Source: Prevotellaceae bacterium UBA2738
GTDB lineage: Bacteria > Bacteroidota > Bacteroidia > Bacteroidales > Bacteroidaceae
Assembly (NCBI GenBank): GCA_002353585.1
Contig: DEJW01000030.1
Span: forward strand, 1-59,612
Length of the DNA: 59,612 nt
Direction of reading: 5' to 3'
Numbering within the stretch: position 1 is the stretch's first letter; each line of letters begins with the position of its first letter. This document shows positions 33,547-42,111 of this stretch, in pieces. Both the position numbers and the translations under genes were made by a program. The notes under the pieces are model-generated. The model did not search any database and was not told where the DNA came from. It saw nothing but the letters and a program-made list of their open reading frames with translations.

Positions 33547-33578
33547 CAAAGATAAATAATTATTTTTATTTCTCCAAA
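33547..33578 (-). promoter_or_regulatory. Promoter of the nuclease cassette
   Basis: On the minus strand, TTTG (33578-33575) and TATCTTTG (33554-33547) start 24 bp apart, 20 nt before the ATG of the small protein. Confidence 0.75.
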
Positions 33579-33597
33579 CAATGGAGAGAAAAAGTAT

Positions 33598-33922
33598 AAA
33601 AAAGAAGAATTTTGAAAAGAAACCTCCTAAGGTCACTAAAACGCTCTCAAGGCGCATGAATACTGGGCTGAGGATGGTGACCTGTGCTTGTCGATAGGTC
33701 ACTTAGAGGTCACTTGATACCTCACTATCTGGCAAGAAGTTATAGGAGTTACAGAAGTTAGCGCTTCGCTTAGGAGTGAAGACAATACTTGAGACTATGG
33801 GACCAATACAGTGACCTCTGTAGTGACCTGTATAGTGACCTCTATTGAAAAGAGGTCACTATCGTGAAACCGCATAAACACTGGGCTTAAAGGGGAACAA
33901 GTGAGGTTATGAGGTGTTTTTT
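33598..33922 (+). repeat. Composite repeat, copy 1
   Basis: The left 125 bp and right 80 bp match, in inverted orientation, the segment 52962-53243. CGCAT(G/A)AA(T/C)ACTGGGCT occurs near both ends. The centre (about 33727-33805) differs between copies. GTGACCT or its complement occurs eight times, and AGTGACCTCT/AGAGGTCACT (33834-33860) forms a 10-bp hairpin. No coding potential seen. Confidence 0.85.
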
Positions 33923-33980
33923 TAAACAGGTAAATTCTAACGTTTTTTACCAACGATGGCATGGCTTTTCCCCTCTTTTG

Positions 33981-34140
33981 GTAAAAGCAATGCTTTTAGC
34001 GCTAAAAGTAATGCTTTTAGTTGCAGAGGGGCTACCTCTGCATGCGGAAGCTTAGCTTCTGCATCTGGTTGCTAAGCTACCGCGTGTGGTTACTAAGCTA
34101 CCGTGCGTGGTTACTAAGCAACCGCATGGGAAAACGGAAA
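33981..34140. repeat. 21-bp-period palindrome array (locus 2)
   Basis: Seven units, each an inverted repeat around a 3-5 nt centre: AAAAGC-AAT-GCTTTT, AAAAG-TAATG-CTTTT, GCAGAGG-GGCTA-CCTCTGC, GCGGAAGC-TTA-GCTTCTGC, then three GGTTNC-TAA-GCNACC types. Arms change between units while pairing is mostly kept. Confidence 0.85.
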
Positions 34141-34342
34141 AGTCCGCTCAGCACCAATCCAGCCGAGGCCTTCATGAATACTAAAGCGGACCACCCACCT
34201 TAAAAAAAATCTTTTTTTGATGATGCAAAGGTAGTAAGAATAGTTGAAAGTGGAAAGTGAAAAGTTGAAAGTTTTGCTTCATCCCCCACTTTCTTGACAA
34301 AAGGCAAATACGCACTTAACACAGGTCAATTAGTTGCATAGT

Positions 34343-34374
34343 TTTGGTCGTATGAATTATTTTTACTACCTTTG
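34343..34374 (+). promoter_or_regulatory. slyD promoter
   Basis: TTTG (34343-34346) and TACCTTTG (34367-34374) start 24 bp apart. Eight bases separate the box from the ATG at 34383, so the leader is nearly absent. Confidence 0.75.
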
Positions 34375-34382
34375 CATACGTT

Positions 34383-34973
34383 ATGAACAAATATTACGCA
34401 ATAGCATATAAACTCACTACCATCAAGGATGGAGTGAAAAAGATGGAGGAAGAGGCTACGGCTGAGGACCCGTTTGTGTTCATCTCTGGTTTCGGAACTA
34501 CGATTCCCGGCTTTGAGAAGGAGATAGAGAAACTGGCTAACGGCGACAGCTTTGACTTAACCATACCTTGCGCCGAGGCATACGGCGAATATGTCGATGC
34601 GCGCGTCATTACACTTGCCAAGGACATTTTCACCGTCAACGGAGTGTTTGATGCCAACATGATATACGTTGGTGCCATCATCCCCCTGCAGAATGAGGAC
34701 GGTATGCGCTTCATGGGCAAGGTGCTCTCGGTGGATGACACTAACGTAAAGGTTGACCTGAACCACCCTCTCGCTGGCTGCGACCTGAACTTTACCGGCA
34801 CGGTGGCAGAATGCCGCGAGGCTACCAACGAAGAGATTACCCAAATGATTAACCGCCTCTCAGGCGGTGGCTGTCACGGCTGCGGTGGCGGAGGATGCCA
34901 CTCTGGCGACGGAGGTTGCGGAAACTGCGGCGACGGGGGCTGCGGAGGTGACGGTTGCGGAAACTGCAAGTAA
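34383..34973 (+). CDS. slyD: SlyD-type FKBP peptidyl-prolyl isomerase with metal-binding tail
   Basis: A 196-residue cytoplasmic chaperone and prolyl isomerase. FKBP halves surround an insert-in-flap domain (about 65-130, with NHPLAGCDLNF typical of SlyD). The last 38 residues are a Gly-Cys-His tail (repeats such as GGGCHGCGGGGCH and GNCGDGG) with about eleven Cys, as in SlyD proteins that bind nickel or zinc. The tail is unusually cysteine-rich compared with the His-rich E. coli tail. It is followed after 25 nt by aroC. Confidence 0.92.
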   Translation: MNKYYAIAYKLTTIKDGVKKMEEEATAEDPFVFISGFGTTIPGFEKEIEKLANGDSFDLTIPCAEAYGEYVDARVITLAKDIFTVNGVFDANMIYVGAIIPLQNEDGMRFMGKVLSVDDTNVKVDLNHPLAGCDLNFTGTVAECREATNEEITQMINRLSGGGCHGCGGGGCHSGDGGCGNCGDGGCGGDGCGNCK

Positions 34974-34998
34974 AACCCATAAACAAAATACAACACAC

Positions 34999-36069
34999 AT
35001 GAATACATTCGGCAAGATATTTACTATCACGAGTTTTGGCGAGAGCCACGGTGCAGGCATAGGCGGAGTGATTGACGGTATGCCAGCAGGCATAGAGGTG
35101 GATATGAACTTCATACAGAGGGAGTTAGACCGCCGCCGCCCTGGTCAGAGTGCTATCACCACAGGCAGAAACGAAGCTGACAAAGTGGAGATATTGTCAG
35201 GTGTATTTGAAGGCAAGACAACGGGATGCCCTATAGGTTTTCTGGTGAGAAACACTAACCAGCATTCTCAGGACTATGAGAACATGCGATGCCTGTTCCG
35301 TCCGTCACATGCCGACTTCACCTACCAGCAGAAGTATGGCATAAGAGACCACAGAGGTGGTGGCAGAAGCAGTGCACGCATAACGATAAGTCGCTGTGTA
35401 GCAGGTGCTTTCGCCAAACTGGCGCTCAACCAGCTTGGCATTACTATTCAGGCTTACACCTCGCAGGTGGGCAATATAGCACTTGACAGAGACTACAAGA
35501 AATATGACCTGAGCCTTACGGAAACGAATGCCGTTCGTTGCCCTGATACTGAGAAAGCGAAGGAGATGGAGAACCTTATAAAAGAGGTGAAGGCTGAGGG
35601 TGATACCATCGGTGGAACTATAACATGCGTAATAAAAGGTTGTCCTGTGGGACTGGGCGAACCTGAGTTTGGCAAGCTGCATCAGTCGCTCGGCTCTGCC
35701 ATGTTGTCAATCAATGCCGTAAAGGGCTTTGAATATGGCGAGGGGTTCAACGGTCTCGCCATGAGGGGCAGCGAGCAGAACGACCTGTTTAATGAAGGAA
35801 TTGGTAACGGCATGAAGACCAACCACTCTGGTGGCATACAAGGTGGTATAAGCAATGGCGAGGACATATATTTCCGCGTAGCATTCAAGCCTGTTGCCAC
35901 CCAACTGCGTGAGCAGGAGACGATAGACCTGGAGGGCAACCCTACCCTGCTGAAGGCTAAGGGCAGACACGACCCATGCGTATTGCCACGCGCCGTGCCC
36001 ATAGTGGAGGCTATGGCTGCTATAACCATACTCGACCATTACCTCATCGGCAAAACGACAAGACTATAA
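34999..36069 (+). CDS. aroC: Chorismate synthase
   Basis: Last step of the shikimate pathway, converting EPSP to chorismate with reduced FMN. The 356-residue protein starts MNTFGKIFTITSFGESHGAG, the family signature; HRGGGRSSARIT and the C-terminal RHDPCVLPRAVPIVEAM are also present. An in-frame ATG at 34867 lies inside slyD and is rejected. Probably co-transcribed with slyD. Confidence 0.97.
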   Translation: MNTFGKIFTITSFGESHGAGIGGVIDGMPAGIEVDMNFIQRELDRRRPGQSAITTGRNEADKVEILSGVFEGKTTGCPIGFLVRNTNQHSQDYENMRCLFRPSHADFTYQQKYGIRDHRGGGRSSARITISRCVAGAFAKLALNQLGITIQAYTSQVGNIALDRDYKKYDLSLTETNAVRCPDTEKAKEMENLIKEVKAEGDTIGGTITCVIKGCPVGLGEPEFGKLHQSLGSAMLSINAVKGFEYGEGFNGLAMRGSEQNDLFNEGIGNGMKTNHSGGIQGGISNGEDIYFRVAFKPVATQLREQETIDLEGNPTLLKAKGRHDPCVLPRAVPIVEAMAAITILDHYLIGKTTRL

Positions 36070-36114
36070 CACAATATACATAATAGGTATTAGATAAACA
36101 CAACTAAAAAATCT

Positions 36115-37374
36115 ATGAAAAAAATCAATTTGGCAAAACAGATGCTGCTCAGCACTCTGTTAGTTTTCTTATGTGCCTCAAACGTGCAGGCATACGACAA
36201 ACTCACAACCACTGGCGGAACATATCAGCTTATAACGACAGCAAATGTTGATAAGCTGGAAGATGGAGACATTGTTATCTATGCAGCAATGTATCGAGAC
36301 GAAAACAACAACTGGTATTTGTCCGTCATGGGAGAGCCTGATGCTGATGTCTCTATGTTCAAATATTATGCAACTACGACTTTCTTGGCGAGCCATGAAA
36401 GCAATTATGACTATACCAAGATGCCTGACAAGATAACACTCGAAACAGTTAATACTACTGGCTATCCCTACGAGTTTATATTCAAGAAGTCTGGAGATAC
36501 CTTCGCACTCTTGAACAACTTTGGTGATGATTTTTACGTAAAGGGGTTAACAACTAATTACCCCGTAACAGCAGATTCAGAACCATGTTATTGGAGTTTT
36601 GCATCTATTGACGCAACATACATCAAGACACAGATGAGCGGCTATAGAGTGCTTAAGGCTCAAACTACTTTCCCTAATGCCACATACAAATACAAATTTG
36701 ACACACATACGAACGGCTATATAGCTCTTTGCTATAAAAAAGAACTCCCCACTACATCATCGTTCTCCCTCACACTAAACGAAACTGGCTATGCCACAAT
36801 GTATTACGAGAATAACGATGTAAAGTTAGCTGAAGGCATGAAGGCTTACACCCTGAGCCTGGTGGAAGACGGTGGAATTTACAAATTGAGGTTTAACAGT
36901 ATCGGGACAACCATACCTCACGGCACAGCAGTAATGATTAAAGGCACTCCAAATACAGAGTATCACCCAACGTTATATAGTGTTGCTGCAACAACAGCTA
37001 ACGGTTTGACACCATTGAATGACGACAACGTGTTGTATGGAACGGAAGCAGAAGAACTGCAGAGCAATGGCGACGGACGATACTATAAATTGGCAAATGA
37101 CCCGACCAAGGGCATGAGATTTTACTGGGGAGCGGCTAACGGAGCAGCTTTTACTAACTCGGCTCATAAGGCATACCTATTTATTCCTGCTTCCAGTCCT
37201 GCTTCTCTTGTTTCCGAATTCTCGTTCACTGATGATGCCACCGCTGTTGGCAGCATCAGCGAAAACAATAACACGAACAAGGCAAAAAAGATTTATGACA
37301 TTACTGGAAGAGCGCAAGGCAACTCTCACAGCAATGCCATAAATATTGTAAACAATAAGAAGTTTATCAAGTAA
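36115..37374 (+). CDS. Secreted hypothetical protein with sorting-like C terminus
   Basis: A 419-residue protein with a signal peptide (1-26, ending NVQA). The C-terminal 30 residues (KKIYDITGRAQ...NAINIVNNKKFIK) resemble the IYDxxGR...xIVNGKK tail common in secreted Prevotella proteins, reminiscent of type IX sorting domains. The middle has two beta-rich regions (about 30-210 and 215-380, the latter starting FSLTLNETGYATMYYEN, a motif seen in many Prevotella surface proteins). No enzyme motif found. It follows aroC by 45 nt but is probably unrelated in function. Confidence 0.7.
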   Translation: MKKINLAKQMLLSTLLVFLCASNVQAYDKLTTTGGTYQLITTANVDKLEDGDIVIYAAMYRDENNNWYLSVMGEPDADVSMFKYYATTTFLASHESNYDYTKMPDKITLETVNTTGYPYEFIFKKSGDTFALLNNFGDDFYVKGLTTNYPVTADSEPCYWSFASIDATYIKTQMSGYRVLKAQTTFPNATYKYKFDTHTNGYIALCYKKELPTTSSFSLTLNETGYATMYYENNDVKLAEGMKAYTLSLVEDGGIYKLRFNSIGTTIPHGTAVMIKGTPNTEYHPTLYSVAATTANGLTPLNDDNVLYGTEAEELQSNGDGRYYKLANDPTKGMRFYWGAANGAAFTNSAHKAYLFIPASSPASLVSEFSFTDDATAVGSISENNNTNKAKKIYDITGRAQGNSHSNAINIVNNKKFIK

Positions 37375-37379
37375 GCAGA

Positions 37380-38333
37380 TTACAGTACGCAGGCGTAACT
37401 GTCCACTACTCCAACTACGTGATTATCAGCATCAGTAACAAGTACATTGTGTATCTTGTTGCTGTGCATTATGCTCTGAATTTCAGAGATACGAGCCTTG
37501 GTGGTGACAGTCTTTGGCGTGCGAGTCATAATGTCATTTACCGTATGGTCAAAGAAACCTGCCTGCCAGCGTTCCATAGCACGACGAATGTCGCCATCGG
37601 TTATTATTCCTGCCACCGTCTCATCGTCGTTTAATGCTATGCCCAAGCCCAGTTTGCCTGCACTGACCTTGATGATGGCCTCACCCAGATGCATTGCTGG
37701 AGAGAGGAATGGCAGGTTCTCGGTAAGCATAACATCGCCTGCCGTAGTAAGCAGTCGCTTACCCAATTCACCACCAGGATGGAACTGTGCAAAGTCTCTT
37801 GGCTTGAAGTCACGCAACTCCATGAGGCATATCGCAAGGGCATCGCCCATAGCGAGCGCCGCTGTGGTGCTGCTTGTTGGCGCAAGGTTAAGAGGGCATG
37901 CCTCCTTCTCCACCTTTACGTTAATGTGATATGTGGAATACTTGGCAAGCAGTGACTGAGGGTTGCCGCTCATGCCTATTATTGGCACCTCCATGTGAAT
38001 AATAATAGGAACAAAGCGCAACAACTCGTCTGTCTGTCCGCTGTTGCTCAACGCAAGCACCACATCGTCTTTGGTTATAACACCCAAATCGCCATGATAG
38101 GCATCGAGCGGATTCACAAACACGGCTGGAGTGCCCGTAGAACTGAGCGTGGCAGCTATCTTGGCACCAACATGTCCGCTCTTTCCCACTCCAGTCACTA
38201 TCACCTTGCCCTTACAGTGAAGCATAAGGTCAACAGACTTGTCGAACTGCTCATCAAGCAGAGGTATAAGGTCTGACAACGCCTGCGCCTCGTCTTGCAA
38301 TGCTTGGGTTGCTATTTCGCGTATTGATTTCAT
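37380..38333 (-). CDS. kdsD: D-arabinose 5-phosphate isomerase
   Basis: Interconverts ribulose 5-phosphate and arabinose 5-phosphate, the first step of KDO synthesis. The 317-residue protein has an N-terminal SIS domain (GVGKSGHVGAKIAATLSSTG and ALSNSGQTDELL) and two C-terminal CBS domains from about 200 (IITDGDIRRAM). This is the KdsD/KpsF length. It starts 4 nt after kdsA, which consumes its product, confirming the role. Confidence 0.94.
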   Translation of the reverse strand: MKSIREIATQALQDEAQALSDLIPLLDEQFDKSVDLMLHCKGKVIVTGVGKSGHVGAKIAATLSSTGTPAVFVNPLDAYHGDLGVITKDDVVLALSNSGQTDELLRFVPIIIHMEVPIIGMSGNPQSLLAKYSTYHINVKVEKEACPLNLAPTSSTTAALAMGDALAICLMELRDFKPRDFAQFHPGGELGKRLLTTAGDVMLTENLPFLSPAMHLGEAIIKVSAGKLGLGIALNDDETVAGIITDGDIRRAMERWQAGFFDHTVNDIMTRTPKTVTTKARISEIQSIMHSNKIHNVLVTDADNHVVGVVDSYACVL

Positions 38334-38337
38334 CGTT

Positions 38338-39105
38338 TTATTCTTTCAAGAGTTTTTCTATCAGAGGTTTCAGGTCTTGCAACTTCAGCATGTTAGGTCC
38401 ATCGCTCAGTCCCTCATCAGGATTAGGATGCACCTCGAAGAAATAACCATTAGCACCAAACGCCTTAGCAGCCAGTGCCATAGAAGGAACAAACTTGCGG
38501 TCACCAGATGTGGAACCGTTGCCACCACCAGGACGCTGCACGCTATGGGTGCAATCCATTATCACACGTGGTGTAATGTCAAGCATGTCTGGTATGTTGC
38601 GGAAATCAACCACAAGGTTATTATAGCCGAAACTATTGCCTCTTTCTGTCAGCCACACCTCCTTACCACCGCTGTCAAGCACCTTGTTGACAGGATACTT
38701 CATATCAACACCGCTGAGGAACTGTGCCTTCTTGATGTTTACCGTCTTGCCTGTCTTTGCTGCTGCTACGAGCAAATCGGTCTGACGACATAGGAATGCT
38801 GGTATCTGAATAATATCCACCACCTCGCCTACAGGCTCAGCCTGAGATGATTCGTGTATATCGGTAAGCAGACGAAGTCCGTACTTATACTTCACATCAG
38901 CCAGCATCTGCAAGCCCTTATCCATTCCTGGACCACGAAAAGACTTCAACGATGTACGGTTAGCCTTATCAAATGAAGCCTTGAATATTATTTCCGTACC
39001 TAATGCCTCATTTATCGATACTATCTCACGTGCCACTGTATCAAGCAGTTCTGCACTTTCTATGACACAAGGTCCAGCTATGAATATTGGTTTCAAATTG
39101 TTCAA
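38338..39105 (-). CDS. kdsA: 3-deoxy-8-phosphooctulonate synthase
   Basis: Condenses arabinose 5-phosphate with phosphoenolpyruvate to KDO 8-phosphate for lipopolysaccharide. The 255-residue protein has IAGPCVIESAELL at the start, FKASFDKANRTS, GLRLLTDIHESSQA and the DCTHSVQRPGG loop. It lies 21 nt downstream of nrdG on the same strand and directly before kdsD. Confidence 0.96.
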   Translation of the reverse strand: MNNLKPIFIAGPCVIESAELLDTVAREIVSINEALGTEIIFKASFDKANRTSLKSFRGPGMDKGLQMLADVKYKYGLRLLTDIHESSQAEPVGEVVDIIQIPAFLCRQTDLLVAAAKTGKTVNIKKAQFLSGVDMKYPVNKVLDSGGKEVWLTERGNSFGYNNLVVDFRNIPDMLDITPRVIMDCTHSVQRPGGGNGSTSGDRKFVPSMALAAKAFGANGYFFEVHPNPDEGLSDGPNMLKLQDLKPLIEKLLKE

Positions 39106-39126
39106 AGTTTTATAAAAGGTTTAGGG

Positions 39127-39591
39127 TTATTTCTTCCAGAATTTCTTTGTAATATCAGTAAGAGAAAGGTCTTTCTCCACTTTATACAGACGTTGGTTAG
39201 TAGTAGGTTTGTTGAGCGGTCCCATCGTTGCCACATACGGACCTAACTTTATAAAGTCAAAGTTCTTGACATGTATTGCCTTGCTACACTCCACCCTGCC
39301 GCTATACCATGCCACCTTCAAGTGAGGATAATGTTTCTTTGTCCACGCCGCCAAGGCATCCACCTCCTGTGGCTCGGCATCGCCTCCCATGAATGCTACG
39401 CAGGTGATATCATCACCATACTCTTTCAGCATCACATCCAGAGACATAGCATTAAAAGGCTCACCGATATCCTCCCACAGATAGTCGCTGTGACATCCTA
39501 AGCAATGGCAAGGACAGTTTGATATATTTATAGAGAGCGTGACCTCATCAGGAATCTCCTGAAAGACCACGCTCGTGTTAACATACTTCAT
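39127..39591 (-). CDS. nrdG: Anaerobic ribonucleotide reductase activase
   Basis: Radical-SAM enzyme that puts the glycyl radical on NrdD. The 154-residue protein has CPCHCLGC near residue 28, giving the CxxxCxxC cluster motif, and GGDAEPQEVDAL as the SAM-binding GGD/GGE-type motif. It begins 6 nt after the nrdD stop. Confidence 0.93.
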   Translation of the reverse strand: MKYVNTSVVFQEIPDEVTLSINISNCPCHCLGCHSDYLWEDIGEPFNAMSLDVMLKEYGDDITCVAFMGGDAEPQEVDALAAWTKKHYPHLKVAWYSGRVECSKAIHVKNFDFIKLGPYVATMGPLNKPTTNQRLYKVEKDLSLTDITKKFWKK

Positions 39592-39597
39592 AAAAGA

Positions 39598-41745
39598 TTA
39601 TCCAACTTTCTGTACCTGTGGCGCAGCCGTTTCTTCTTCCTTGCCCATCTTGTCTGAGCCAGCATAGTAACGGCGTGCAGCCTCCTTCTGACGTGCTGCT
39701 GAGAAGTTGCTTACTCTCTTCAGGTAGCCAATGATACGTGTCATGTAGTCCACATTGCTTGAGTGACACTGAGGACACTCGTGCAGGTAACGCTTGTCAA
39801 TATGGCCGCAGTTGTTACATATAGTGTTAGGAATGTTGAATGTAAAGTAGTTACATCCCTCCTTAGCTGCCACCTTCAAGAGCTGCTTGTACTGCATCTT
39901 AGAGAGGTGTTCCTCAAGGTTCATGTGGAGGGCTGAACCACCAGTGAGGTGCTCAATGTAAGGTGCACCGTGCATCTTGAACTTATCTATGATGTTCAGC
40001 GACTGATCCTCTACTACATAGAAGTAAGAGTTGTAGCAGTCACGAGGCACGAAGTAACCATCCTCACGGTCCCACTTAGCATGCTTCACACCTACGTTCT
40101 CAGCAGGAATCATCTCACAGTTGAAGAGAACCTCCTTAGTGCGATACTGCTTATTCAGCTTCTCAACGATAGAGAGAACACCCTGAACGAATTCCTTATA
40201 CTTCTCGTTAGGTGTAATCTTGAGTCCCATAAACTCAGCAGCCTCAACCAGTCCGTTTACACCGATTGTGAGATACTGACGTGACATATTGATATAGCCA
40301 GCATCAAACAGTGGCAACATACCATGAGCCTGAAGGTTCTTAAGGTTCTCGTTGTAAGCTAACTGCACCTTGTGACAAAGGTCAATAACCTCTTCAAGAT
40401 ACTCCTTATAGTCGCGTCCGTTGTTTTCTGCATACTGTATGCAACGGTTGAGGTTTACTGTGAGCACAGACTTAGAACCTGTTGACACACCACCTGCACC
40501 GAGGGTGTAAGAGAAGCCGTTGTCTTGAATCTCATTACGCAGACGGCAGCATGAAGACAGTGAGTCTGCATTGTCACTCATGTAAGTGAAGAAGCTGTGA
40601 CCCTCAGAGTACATCTCTGCTGTGAAGTCACCCCACTCCTTATCGCGGCACTCACCATTGTCTGCGAGCAGAGCCATTGTCTCTACTGGGAATGTGAGAA
40701 CAGTCTTTTCGCGCTCCTTGTTAAACCACTTCATAAATCTCTTCTGCAACCATGACAGGCCGTTCCAGTCAGGCTGTGTTCCGTCTGGGAAGTAGAAGTT
40801 GCCGAAGAGTGACTCGAAATAATACTTATCGTAATAAGCAATATTCCAGAATACTGCCTGGAAGTTACGAGCACCTGTAGGCTGGTTTATAGAATATACT
40901 ATCTGCTCAAAGCAGTCAGTGATGACCTTGTCGATGGAACGCTGGCGCAGTGACATATCCACAATCTTCTCTGGGTCTTTGTAGTAGTCTGTACCATACT
41001 CCTTGCCTATGAAATAATTAAGGTACATGAGGAACTCAGGTGTAGCACATGCACCAGAGAGCATAGAGCTGACGATGAACACCATGTTTACAAAACCTCC
41101 ACAGAAGCTCTTGAGGTTTGTAGGGGCTGTTGAGTTACCACCTATCGCTGTAGTACCGTTTATCAACCAAGGATACATTGTGATAGAGGCACAATAAGGC
41201 GCGATGGATGTCTCATCGTTCTTATAGATGAAGTGGTGATTCAGCAGGTCGATATACTTGTCGGCAGTCTGTTTGTCATACATCTTCTTGATGCGGTCAG
41301 TCAGCAGACGACGGTTCAAACGGATGAAGTTTGACTTTGGCAACTCACCTATAAGTGTTGCAATATTCTTATGTTCCACATTTGCGTTTGCGTCAAACTT
41401 TGAACCCGTTGCTGCGTTTGCTGCTTCCATATAGTCTGTCACAAAAGACAACTTCTCCAGTGTCTCACGGTCTTCAGTGTGCGACTGACGATACAGCATG
41501 TAGCACTTTGCAACCTTGTAGTGTCCCTCCTTCATGAGAGCCATCTCCACCTGGTTCTGGATATCCTCCACAGTGATATTGTTCTTGATATCTAAGTGAC
41601 TGATAATCTTAGAGATGTTAGCTACATCAAATGGTTCTTCAACTGCTTCAAATGCTCTCACAATAGCACTCATAATCTTGTCCAGTGAGAAGTCATCTTT
41701 TGAGCCATCACGCTTGGTAATGGTAAACTTTTTAATTTCCATCAT
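39598..41745 (-). CDS. nrdD: Anaerobic ribonucleoside-triphosphate reductase
   Basis: Class III reductase making dNTPs without oxygen. The 715-residue protein has an N-terminal ATP-cone (ITKRDGSKDDFSLDKIMSA, about 8-95), a ten-stranded barrel core, the zinc motif CNNCGH...CPQCHS near 660, and the glycyl-radical segment RIIGYLKRVSNF near 685. The ATP-cone implies allosteric dATP/ATP control. Two adjacent ATGs (41745 and 41742) could start it. The promoter at 41851-41882 leaves a leader of about 100 nt. It heads nrdD-nrdG-kdsA-kdsD. Confidence 0.95.
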   Translation of the reverse strand: MMEIKKFTITKRDGSKDDFSLDKIMSAIVRAFEAVEEPFDVANISKIISHLDIKNNITVEDIQNQVEMALMKEGHYKVAKCYMLYRQSHTEDRETLEKLSFVTDYMEAANAATGSKFDANANVEHKNIATLIGELPKSNFIRLNRRLLTDRIKKMYDKQTADKYIDLLNHHFIYKNDETSIAPYCASITMYPWLINGTTAIGGNSTAPTNLKSFCGGFVNMVFIVSSMLSGACATPEFLMYLNYFIGKEYGTDYYKDPEKIVDMSLRQRSIDKVITDCFEQIVYSINQPTGARNFQAVFWNIAYYDKYYFESLFGNFYFPDGTQPDWNGLSWLQKRFMKWFNKEREKTVLTFPVETMALLADNGECRDKEWGDFTAEMYSEGHSFFTYMSDNADSLSSCCRLRNEIQDNGFSYTLGAGGVSTGSKSVLTVNLNRCIQYAENNGRDYKEYLEEVIDLCHKVQLAYNENLKNLQAHGMLPLFDAGYINMSRQYLTIGVNGLVEAAEFMGLKITPNEKYKEFVQGVLSIVEKLNKQYRTKEVLFNCEMIPAENVGVKHAKWDREDGYFVPRDCYNSYFYVVEDQSLNIIDKFKMHGAPYIEHLTGGSALHMNLEEHLSKMQYKQLLKVAAKEGCNYFTFNIPNTICNNCGHIDKRYLHECPQCHSSNVDYMTRIIGYLKRVSNFSAARQKEAARRYYAGSDKMGKEEETAAPQVQKVG

Positions 41746-41850
41746 AGGTCAAAATAGAAAACTTTTTTCTTTTTTCTTTTTCAAAAGTTGTCCAAAAAGG
41801 AAAACTTTGGCAAAGAGTATTGGTTAGTTAATTATTTAAAATTACGAATA

Positions 41851-41882
41851 CAAAGGTAATACATTTTCTCTTATCATACAAA
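41851..41882 (-). promoter_or_regulatory. nrdD operon promoter
   Basis: On the minus strand, TTTG (41882-41879) and TACCTTTG (41858-41851) start 24 bp apart. Confidence 0.75.
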
Positions 41883-42048
41883 CTTTTTTGTCGAAAACTT
41901 TTCATTTTTTATTGGTTTAACCTACCCTTAAAGCGATATAGCAAACGCATTTTCAGCCTATTACAATTTTAGCATAAAGTTTTCATTACCTTATATTATT
42001 TCAAAATACATGTAAATTGTAAACTCCGAAATTACAATTCATAAAAAA

Positions 42049-42080
42049 TACGCGCGTAAGCCTGTCTTCTTACGCGCGTA
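42049..42080 (-). terminator. degP terminator
   Basis: TACGCGCGTAAG (42049-42060) and CTTACGCGCGTA (42069-42080) form a perfect 12-bp stem, followed by TTTTTT on the minus strand. Confidence 0.92.
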
Positions 42081-42111
42081 CATTAAATATATCTATAGCA
42101 ACTTATGCTAT

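Larger units (their letters stand above)
33527..34382. other. Long non-coding stretch with composite repeat
   Basis: Between the nuclease operon and slyD. It contains the operon promoter (33547-33578), a composite repeat (33598-33922), a 21-bp-period array (33981-34140), a GTCCGCT/AGCGGAC pair spanning about 34141-34194, a minus-strand -7 box near 34229-34236, a GTTGAAAGTGGAAAGTGAAA stretch (34243-34272) and the slyD promoter. No credible gene. Confidence 0.75.
41746..42111. other. Intergenic region between nrdD and degP
   Basis: Holds the nrdD promoter (41851-41882), an A+T-rich spacer with no ORF or clear NrdR-box pair, and the degP terminator (42049-42080). Nothing else recognised. Confidence 0.7.

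Noticed and set aside
33981..34140. CRISPR array
   Set aside because: Units are contiguous palindromes without unique spacers, and no cas genes are present; the Cas4-like motif in the nearby nuclease is shared with many RecB relatives.
34021..34203. Open frame across array locus 2 (WLLSYR-like repeats)
   Set aside because: Same reason: a by-product of a 21-bp repeat, no start signal.
41746..42111. NrdR boxes upstream of nrdD
   Set aside because: No pair of ACAC-TATAT-GTGT-like boxes could be seen near the promoter.
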